Origin: AC-52 sp044870295
Lineage (GTDB): Bacteria > Actinomycetota > UBA4738
Assembly (NCBI GenBank): GCA_044870295.1
Contig: JBIOYQ010000184.1
Location: forward strand, 1 to 6,974
DNA length: 6,974 bases
Direction: 5' to 3'
Shown here in pieces: positions 1-4,651 of this stretch. Position 1 is the stretch's first letter; each line of letters begins with the position of its first letter. The translations under genes were made by a program, and so were the position numbers. The notes beneath the pieces are model-generated. The model saw nothing but the letters and a program-made list of their open reading frames with translations. It was not told the DNA's origin and made no database searches.

Positions 1-735
1 CGGAGGCCCGAGCTCGTTGATCATGTACTGGGTGAACTCCTCCTGCACCGTGGTGACGTTCGGAAGCGTGATGTCGTCGAAGATGCTGGTCCCGTCGAGG
101 TCCCACGAATCCAGCGTCACCGCCTGATAGACGGACCAGGCCACCTCGTCGCGCGGAACCTTGCTCCCGGCCTGGAGGTCCATGGACTCGTCGTCGTGGT
201 TGTAGTGAAGGTCCAGCCACCGAGCCAGTTGCATCGCCCCGAACTTGCTCGGCGTGTCGTACGCGGTCCCGTCCTCCTGGTGGATGGCGTTGAGGCCGTC
301 CATGGGGGCCTGCAGCCCCAGCGCCAGCACGAGTGCCCGGTCCACCTTCTTGGACTTGATGGTTCCATCCGGGGTGAACCCGGCCTTCGTCTTCTTCAGC
401 CAGTCGAGCTTCACCGCGACGTTCGCGTACGGGTAGAAGGGATCCTCCGGCGGGAGGTCGGCGAAGGTGATGGTCGGATCGATCGGCTCGGTGGGAGCCC
501 AGATCTCGACCAGGGTCCGGGCGAGGAACTTGCGGAGCTCCAGTGTGTCGGGCTCGAAGACATCGGTGCCGTAGTCCTGCATCCAGATGTTGTCCGTGGC
601 CACATAGGTGATGGCGTCGTAGGCCCAATGGGTCTTTGACACGTCCGTGAAGGCAAGGGCGGAGGAAGCTGGGATCGTCACCAGCGCGGCCACGATCGAG
701 GACACGACGACGATGCGGGAGACCAGCGGCCGCAT
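1..735 (-). CDS. Secreted SLH-domain surface protein, C-terminus beyond window (partial)
   Basis: No stop codon occurs in this frame before the left edge, so only the first 245 residues are visible. The N-terminus is a Sec signal peptide: Arg2 and Arg7, a hydrophobic core to about residue 22, and an Ala-Leu-Ala cleavage site near residue 28. An S-layer homology repeat follows at about 29-77 (FTDVSKTHWAYDAI, later FEPD and LRKFLARTLV, matching the family pattern F-x-D-V...HWA..AI...F-x-P...R..F...L). A second, more diverged SLH repeat is at about 91-137 (FADL, then FTPDG), and a third, weak one at about 163-206. SLH repeats bind cell-wall polysaccharide and hold exoproteins at the surface. The stretch from about 195 to 245 (VPRDEVAWSVYQA, then TLPNVTTVQEEF) recalls the linker before NlpC/P60 peptidase domains in actinobacterial proteins, but that domain would lie outside the window, so this is only a suggestion. 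The start has no good Shine-Dalgarno; a GATACT hexamer sits 6 nt upstream of the ATG. It is probably last of a minus-strand gene series. Confidence 0.85.
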   Translation of the reverse strand, partial: MRPLVSRIVVVSSIVAALVTIPASSALAFTDVSKTHWAYDAITYVATDNIWMQDYGTDVFEPDTLELRKFLARTLVEIWAPTEPIDPTITFADLPPEDPFYPYANVAVKLDWLKKTKAGFTPDGTIKSKKVDRALVLALGLQAPMDGLNAIHQEDGTAYDTPSKFGAMQLARWLDLHYNHDDESMDLQAGSKVPRDEVAWSVYQAVTLDSWDLDGTSIFDDITLPNVTTVQEEFTQYMINELGPP

Positions 736-741
736 GGATGC

Positions 742-747
742 AGTATC
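742..747 (-). promoter_or_regulatory. Candidate -10 element of the SLH gene (possible leaderless start)
   Basis: On the minus strand the hexamer GATACT ends exactly 6 nt before the ATG of the SLH gene, which would put the first transcribed base at or next to the A of the start codon. It matches TATAAT at 4 of 6 positions. No convincing -35 is visible. The only purine-rich stretch upstream is 14 nt from the ATG, too far for a good Shine-Dalgarno, which favours either a leaderless transcript or weak coupled translation. Confidence 0.22.
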
Positions 748-750
748 GAC

Positions 751-777
751 CCCCTGCGCAAGCCCCTTGAGCAGGGG
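751..777 (-). other. Inverted repeat between the propeller and SLH genes
   Basis: CCCCTGC at 751-757 pairs perfectly with GCAGGGG at 771-777 around a 13-nt loop. A second, mutually exclusive pairing, CCCCT (763-767) with AGGGG (773-777), uses the same right arm and a 5-nt loop. It lies 29 bp past the stop of the propeller gene and 15 bp before the SLH start, so it could be a terminator-like hairpin or an attenuator. There is no T-tract on the minus strand after it, so a standard intrinsic terminator is not supported. Confidence 0.35.
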
Positions 778-805
778 CGACCGTCCGAGCTGGTCAGAAG
801 GTCAC

Positions 806-2473
806 TCAGCTGCCCAGGACGGCCGCTCCAAACGCGTCTCCGGCGCCGGGATCGCCCTCAACGCCGACGCTGCCCTGGGACTTGCGTACGTCATCCGGGT
901 CGTCGGCCTGCACGCCCCCGAGGGACCCGTACAGACCGCTGATGGCCCCCGCGCCGTTCACCCCGCCGGCCGGTTCGCCCGGGATCCCGATGACCAGGTC
1001 GTCCAACGTGTCGCCGTTGAAGTCGCTCGCGGTGACCCCACCGAACTCGTCACCGGTGTCGTTCGACCCGACGACGCCCGCGGAGTCCTGGTCCCACTGC
1101 TGATCGTCTGGCGCGCTTGCCTGCAGCCGGGCCGCCGTTCCGTACAGGACGTTGACGCACCCTGTGTCGGTGATGCTGTCGAGGTCCTCGAGGGGCACGC
1201 CCGTGGCGAGGTCGTCGAACCCGTCGGCGTTGAAGTCCCCCGCGGCGACCGTGGCGCCGAAGTGGTCGTCCTGCTCGGACTTGCCGCGCACGTCCGAGCT
1301 GTTCTGGTTCCACAGCTGGTCGTTCGGCGAGGTGGCCTGGAGCCCTCCCGAGCCGCCGTAGAGCACATTGACCGACCCGGCGTTCAGGATCTCGGGGCTG
1401 CCGACATCGTCGCCGAAGGCGCCCGCGGCGAGGTCGTCGAACCCGTCGCCGTTGAAGTCGCCCGAGGCCAGCGCGGCCCCCAGGTGGTCGGAGGAGTCCG
1501 GCGTTCCCTCGACGTCCGTGGTGTCGCGGTTCCAAACCTGGTCGTCGGGCGACGCGGCCTGCAGCCGGGACGAGGACCCGTACAGCACGGCCACCGACCC
1601 CGCCTTGTCCAGATCCGACACGTCCTGCCCGTAGACGCCCATGCCGAGGTCGTCGAACCCGTCGGCGTTGAAGTCACCGGAGGTCAGCGCGTACCCCAAC
1701 TGGTCACCCGTCTCCACCTTGCCGCGAACATCGGGGCTGCTCTGGTTCCAGAACTGGTCGTCGGGAGCCACGCTCGCCTGCAGTCCGGCGGCGGTCCCGT
1801 AGAGCACCGAGACGGCACCGGCCTTCGACGTCCCACCGATGTTCTCGCCGGGGGAGCCGATCGCCAGGTCCCCGAAGCCGTCGCCGTTGAAGTCACCCGC
1901 CGAGAGCGAGCTGCCGAACGCGTCGTGGTTCTCCGCTTGATCCAGGACATCCGTCGCGTCCTGGGTCCACAGCTGGTCGTCGATGGGCGTCTCCGCCTCC
2001 AGCCCCTGATCGGAGCCGTATAGGACGTTGACCACGCCCGCCTCCACCTGGCCGTTGACGCTGTCGCCCGGTGCCCCCACCGCCAGGTCCCCGAAGCCGT
2101 CGCCGTTGAAATCCCCCGCCGCTACGGCCGTGCCGAAGAGGTCGCCACCACCCGCGGTGCCCTTCACGTCCAGGGATGCCTGGCTCCACCGCTGGTCCGG
2201 GGGCGCGATGACCTGGATTCCGACGTCCGATCCGTACATGACGTTGACAGCACCGGCGTCGTTCGCCTCGTCGGTGTCGTCGTGTGGCACGCCGATGACC
2301 AGATCCGGGAACCCGTCCCCGTTGAAGTCCGAGGTCACCGGGGCGGCGGGACGAGCGCTCGTGCCGAATGCCGTTCGAGCGGCCCGCGCGTCCGCGGCCA
2401 CCGGCGGGCCGCTGGCGGAGCCTGCCAGCAGCACGGCCGCCGCGACGGCGAGGACGCGAGCAGAACGCCGCAT
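806..2473 (-). CDS. Secreted seven-bladed FG-GAP (integrin-alpha-like) beta-propeller protein
   Basis: This is a 555-residue protein. The start is the ATG preceded by GAGGAGG with 8 nt spacing; the open frame extends upstream but without a comparable site. Residues 1-28 form a Sec signal peptide (RRSAR, then an Ala/Val/Leu core); there is no lipobox cysteine. The rest is seven tandem repeats of about 72 residues beginning at residues 49, 121, 194, 267, 339, 413 and 484. Each has the calcium-loop motif D-F-N-x-D-x-x-x-D-L, then an AG-x-V-x-V-LYG strand, a P-x-D-Q-x-W motif and a terminal FG. This is the FG-GAP/VCBS arrangement of integrin alpha N-terminal propellers, and seven copies fit one closed propeller. 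Such proteins act outside the cell in adhesion or ligand binding, or as scaffolds; the ligand here is unknown. Blade 7 is degenerate (DFNGDTLDD, and no Trp in the P-x-D-Q-x-W position). It lies 86 bp after the epimerase gene and 70 bp before the SLH gene on the same strand. Confidence 0.93.
   Translation of the reverse strand: MRRSARVLAVAAAVLLAGSASGPPVAADARAARTAFGTSARPAAPVTSDFNGDGFPDLVIGVPHDDTDEANDAGAVNVMYGSDVGIQVIAPPDQRWSQASLDVKGTAGGGDLFGTAVAAGDFNGDGFGDLAVGAPGDSVNGQVEAGVVNVLYGSDQGLEAETPIDDQLWTQDATDVLDQAENHDAFGSSLSAGDFNGDGFGDLAIGSPGENIGGTSKAGAVSVLYGTAAGLQASVAPDDQFWNQSSPDVRGKVETGDQLGYALTSGDFNADGFDDLGMGVYGQDVSDLDKAGSVAVLYGSSSRLQAASPDDQVWNRDTTDVEGTPDSSDHLGAALASGDFNGDGFDDLAAGAFGDDVGSPEILNAGSVNVLYGGSGGLQATSPNDQLWNQNSSDVRGKSEQDDHFGATVAAGDFNADGFDDLATGVPLEDLDSITDTGCVNVLYGTAARLQASAPDDQQWDQDSAGVVGSNDTGDEFGGVTASDFNGDTLDDLVIGIPGEPAGGVNGAGAISGLYGSLGGVQADDPDDVRKSQGSVGVEGDPGAGDAFGAAVLGS
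809..2329 (-). repeat. Seven tandem coding repeats of about 216 bp (propeller blades)
   Basis: The codons for the D-F-N motif end (plus-strand coordinate of the Asp codon) at 2329, 2113, 1894, 1675, 1459, 1237 and 1024, giving periods of 216, 219, 219, 216, 222 and 213 bp, all multiples of three. The most conserved DNA is the calcium-loop segment. Copies 2 and 3 share an identical 30-bp block (2081-2110 and 1862-1891). Copies 4 and 6 share an identical 31-bp block (1645-1675 and 1207-1237), and copy 5 differs from it at one base (1429-1459). The repeats therefore fall into at least two DNA subfamilies. Confidence 0.92.
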
Positions 2474-2481
2474 GATCGGGT

Positions 2482-2488
2482 CCTCCTC
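2482..2488 (-). promoter_or_regulatory. Shine-Dalgarno of the propeller gene
   Basis: The minus strand reads GAGGAGG followed by 8 nt and ATG. It is the strongest ribosome-binding site in the window and settles the start of the propeller protein just before its signal peptide rather than at the upstream in-frame ATG codons. Confidence 0.8.
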
Positions 2489-2504
2489 GTGAATGGGACC
2501 GCGT

Positions 2505-2510
2505 AGCATA
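2505..2510 (-). promoter_or_regulatory. Weak candidate -10 element for the propeller gene
   Basis: TATGCT on the minus strand, in the 86-bp gap between the epimerase stop and the propeller start, fits the loose TAnnnT pattern of actinobacterial -10 boxes. It would give a leader of about 25-30 nt carrying the strong Shine-Dalgarno. No recognisable -35 sits 16-19 bp upstream, so the propeller gene may instead be read from the epimerase promoter. Confidence 0.25.
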
Positions 2511-2559
2511 CGGCGCTTCCGGCCCCGACCGCGATGCCCAAATGGAGGTTTCTCGCGCG

Positions 2560-3504
2560 TCAGGCCGGGTCGCCGGACCAGTGCTCGCGGTACCACGCGG
2601 CCGTCCGGGTGATCCCTTCGCGAAGGTCGATCGTCGGGTCGAACCCGAGCACCCTCCGGGCCTTGCCGATGTCCGCCCTGCTCCGATAGACCTCGCCCGG
2701 ACGCTTCGCTTCGAACCGGACCTCCGCGTCGCCCCCGACCACGTCCTTGACCAGGCGGGCCACGTCGCCGATTGAGGTCTCGATCCCCGTCGCCACCTGG
2801 AAGACCTCTCCCCCGATGTCGTCGGCGTCGGTGGCCCGCAGGATCGCGTCGCACAGGTCCTCGACGTAGATGAAGTCGCGCGTCTGGCCGCCGTCGCCGT
2901 AGATCACGATGGGCTCACCCGTCAGGCACCGCTTGATGAAGGTGGGGACCGCGTTCTTCTTGTGGGCCGAGAAGGGGCCGTAGACGTTGGAGAACCGCAG
3001 CGCGACGGCGTCCATGCCGAACGACGCGGCGAAGGCCCGGCAGTACGCCTCCCCCGCCAGCTTGCTCGCGCCGTATGGAGAGACCGGCTTGGGGACGACC
3101 TCTTCGTGGATGGGGGGCGGGACCTCACCGACGGCGGCGCCCGACGACGCGAACACCACTCGCGGCACACCGAGCCGGCGACAGGCGTCGAGGACCCGGA
3201 ACGTCGCCCGGGTGTTCCCTTCGAAGTCGGCGGGCGGGTTCTCCACCGATGGCTGCACGCCGGTCTGGCTGGCCAGGTGGATGACCGCGTCCACACTGTC
3301 GAGGGCGGGCTCCAGGATGGCTGCGTCGGACACGTCGCCGACCGTGACGGCCGCAAGGTCGGGCGGGACCGCATCGGCCGTCCCCGCTCGGAGGTCGTCG
3401 ACGACACTGACCCGCCAAGAGGTGTGATCGCGGAGGAACCGCACCAGGTTCGCGCCGATGAACCCGCAACCTCCCGTCACCAGGACGTGCCGGACTTCCG
3501 TCAT
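2560..3504 (-). CDS. NAD-dependent epimerase/dehydratase (extended SDR; sugar-nucleotide type)
   Basis: This is a 314-residue protein, the usual length for sugar-nucleotide 4-epimerases and related dehydratases. The Rossmann motif GGCGFIG (G11-x-x-G14-x-x-G17) binds NAD, and D36-D37 at the end of the second strand contact the adenosine ribose. HLAS is at 77-80. The catalytic set is visible: S120-S121 (SSG) and Y144-x-x-x-K148 (SPYGASK). The C-terminal half carries LRFSNVYGP (169-177) and IYGDGGQTRDFIYVEDL (201-217), typical of UDP-glucose/UDP-GlcNAc 4-epimerase-like enzymes that bind the nucleotide sugar. The exact substrate cannot be decided: GalE-like, UDP-GlcNAc epimerase-like and 4,6-dehydratase relatives all share these motifs. 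The usual S-S-x-x-V-Y-G context is altered to SSGAAVGE, losing the tyrosine. The enzyme is cytoplasmic. GGAGG 10 nt before the ATG supports the start. It is divergent from the GT2 gene and probably supplies a sugar donor for the envelope glycan made by the neighbouring transferases (inference). Confidence 0.93.
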   Translation of the reverse strand: MTEVRHVLVTGGCGFIGANLVRFLRDHTSWRVSVVDDLRAGTADAVPPDLAAVTVGDVSDAAILEPALDSVDAVIHLASQTGVQPSVENPPADFEGNTRATFRVLDACRRLGVPRVVFASSGAAVGEVPPPIHEEVVPKPVSPYGASKLAGEAYCRAFAASFGMDAVALRFSNVYGPFSAHKKNAVPTFIKRCLTGEPIVIYGDGGQTRDFIYVEDLCDAILRATDADDIGGEVFQVATGIETSIGDVARLVKDVVGGDAEVRFEAKRPGEVYRSRADIGKARRVLGFDPTIDLREGITRTAAWYREHWSGDPA

Positions 3505-3513
3505 GGGTACGAA

Positions 3514-3519
3514 TCCTCC
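3514..3519 (-). promoter_or_regulatory. Shine-Dalgarno of the epimerase gene
   Basis: GGAGGA on the minus strand, 9 nt before the ATG at 3504, fixes the epimerase start. The reading frame opens with TEVRHVLVTGG, placing the Rossmann strand at the expected position. Confidence 0.75.
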
Positions 3520-3547
3520 GCGCGGGCGTGGGCCGGGATGGGAAGCG

Positions 3548-3555
3548 GCCTAGGC
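3548..3555. promoter_or_regulatory. 8-bp palindrome in the divergent intergenic region
   Basis: GCCTAGGC is a perfect palindrome located between the two divergent genes, overlapping the candidate -10 elements of both. It could be part of an operator, but at 8 bp it may be chance in GC-rich DNA. Confidence 0.2.
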
Positions 3556-3557
3556 TA
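3552..3557 (-). promoter_or_regulatory. Candidate -10 element for the epimerase gene
   Basis: TAGCCT on the minus strand fits TAnnnT and would start a transcript with a leader of roughly 40 nt that includes the GGAGGA site. No clear -35 is visible; upstream sequence would lie inside the start of the GT2 gene. It is supported mainly by position in a 63-bp divergent gap. Confidence 0.22.
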
Positions 3558-3561
3558 TCAT
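3556..3561 (+). promoter_or_regulatory. Candidate -10 element for the GT2 gene; probable leaderless transcript
   Basis: TATCAT matches TATAAT at 5 of 6 positions and is followed by exactly 6 nt before the ATG at 3568, so transcription would begin at or beside the A of the start codon. No Shine-Dalgarno precedes this ATG, as expected for a leaderless mRNA. The -35 region has no TTGACA-like hexamer. It overlaps the opposite-strand candidate -10 by two bases. Confidence 0.4.
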
Positions 3562-3567
3562 CCAGCC

Positions 3568-4629
3568 ATGTCTCCACTGATCTACCTGCGCATCGTCGGC
3601 GGGATCGTGGCCGTCGGGATGCTGGTGTCCGCGGTGATCCGCCGGCGCCGGGGGCGCATCCCGTTCGCGGACGCGCTCATCCAATTCGTCATCGGCCTCG
3701 CCCTCCTGTTCCTGGCCATCGTGCCCGACGTCGCCGACCCGTTCCTGCGATTCCTTGGATTCAAGCCGGGTCGCGATCAGCGGCGGATCATCGGTGTCCT
3801 CATGGTCTCGGGCATCATCACGTACGTGCTGATCCTCCGGGCCTACGCTCGCACCGACCGGGTCGAGGCGATGCTCGCCGACTACGTGGACCGATCGGCC
3901 ACCCGCGCGTTCCTGGGCGACTACGGCCAGGTCCGGCGAGGACCCGGCGGAAGGGTGGCCGTGGTCATCCCCGCATTGAACGAGGAGACCAGCCTCCCGC
4001 TCGTCCTCAGCGACATCCCCCGAGAGGTGGAAGGGCTGAACGTCGAGGTCATCGTGGTCTCGGACGGCTCGACCGATGCGACCGAGCAGGTCGCCAGGGA
4101 ACACGACGCGCTGGTGGTCGGCAGGGATCTCCGACGGGGGCAAGGGGCCGCGGTGGCGCTGGGGTATCGTGTCGCGCTGCTGCGGGGCGCCGACATCGTG
4201 GCGACCCTGGACGCCGACGGCCAGTACGACCCCTTGGAGCTGCCCCAGTTGATCAAGCCGATCCTGGTGGGCGAGGCCGACGTCGTGCACGGCTCACGGG
4301 TGCTGGGCCAGTACCACGCTCCGGTGTTCGGCCGGTCCCAGGGGGTCAAGGTGTTCGCCCGGTTGACCAGCCTGCTGGCTCGAAGCCCGATCACCGACCC
4401 GGCCAGTGGCTTTCGGGCGTTCTCGGCGGACGCGCTGGAGCGGCTGACGTTCCGGGAACGGCAGTTCCACGCCAGCGAGGTCACCGTGGCCGCTGCCAAG
4501 CAGGGACTGCGGGTACAAGAAGTACCGTGCACCTTCCGCGAGCGAACCGCCGGACACACCAAGAAGCCCCCGCTCCTGCGGTACGGGATCGGGTACGCGA
4601 GGAGCCTGGTCAGGACGTGGCTGGGGTAG
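3568..4629 (+). CDS. Membrane-anchored GT2 glycosyltransferase with N-terminal DUF2304-like segment
   Basis: This is a 353-residue protein in two parts. Residues 1-95 hold three hydrophobic helices (about 5-24, 35-54 and 74-92) separated by Arg-rich turns (RRRRGR) and an LRFLGFKPGRD turn; the layout resembles DUF2304 small membrane proteins that often sit beside GT2 genes. Residues 129-325 are a family 2 transferase domain of the polyprenyl-phosphate sugar synthase type. It shows VAVVIPALNEE (130-140), VIVVSDGSTDAT (161-172), the metal-binding D215-A-D217 in TLDADGQYDP, HGSR (241-244) and DPASGFRAF (277-285). The expected reaction is transfer of a sugar from a nucleotide donor to polyprenyl phosphate at the cytoplasmic face; donor and carrier are inferred. 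The start at 3568 has no Shine-Dalgarno but has TATCAT 6 nt upstream. An in-frame ATG at 3538 is an alternative that would add 10 residues. The C-terminus is basic and amphipathic. Only 22 bp separate it from the GT-C-like gene, which suggests co-transcription and a donor-user relation. Confidence 0.92.
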   Translation: MSPLIYLRIVGGIVAVGMLVSAVIRRRRGRIPFADALIQFVIGLALLFLAIVPDVADPFLRFLGFKPGRDQRRIIGVLMVSGIITYVLILRAYARTDRVEAMLADYVDRSATRAFLGDYGQVRRGPGGRVAVVIPALNEETSLPLVLSDIPREVEGLNVEVIVVSDGSTDATEQVAREHDALVVGRDLRRGQGAAVALGYRVALLRGADIVATLDADGQYDPLELPQLIKPILVGEADVVHGSRVLGQYHAPVFGRSQGVKVFARLTSLLARSPITDPASGFRAFSADALERLTFRERQFHASEVTVAAAKQGLRVQEVPCTFRERTAGHTKKPPLLRYGIGYARSLVRTWLG

Positions 4630-4651
4630 GACCGCCCGCCGCACGAAGCGC

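Noticed and set aside
647..2023. Long plus-strand open frame (458 codons) opposite the propeller gene
   Set aside because: It is antisense to clear FG-GAP repeats, has a repetitive Val/Glu/Arg-rich translation that simply mirrors the repeat, and no ribosome-binding site. GC-rich tandem repeats keep an opposite frame open.
809..2329. CRISPR array or non-coding satellite from the regular ~216-bp period
   Set aside because: The period is coding, all spacings are multiples of three and the repeats translate to propeller blades; there are no short direct repeats with unique spacers.
806..2473. Dockerin or EF-hand protein from the repeated DxNxDG loops
   Set aside because: The loops recur every ~72 residues with AG-x-V-x-V-LYG strands and FG motifs between them, which is the FG-GAP pattern; dockerins have two loops about 20-30 residues apart.
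2399..2473. Lipoprotein signal peptide in the propeller protein
   Set aside because: The signal region (LLAGSASG) has no cysteine, so a lipobox is absent.
2474..2854. Upstream extension of the propeller frame
   Set aside because: It would overlap the end of the epimerase gene and place the signal peptide inside the protein; the strong GAGGAGG site and signal peptide favour the start at 2473.
2962..3567. Upstream extension of the GT2 frame to an ATG at 2962
   Set aside because: The extension is antisense to the epimerase and has no recognisable sequence; the true protein begins just before the first membrane helix at 3568 (or possibly 3538).
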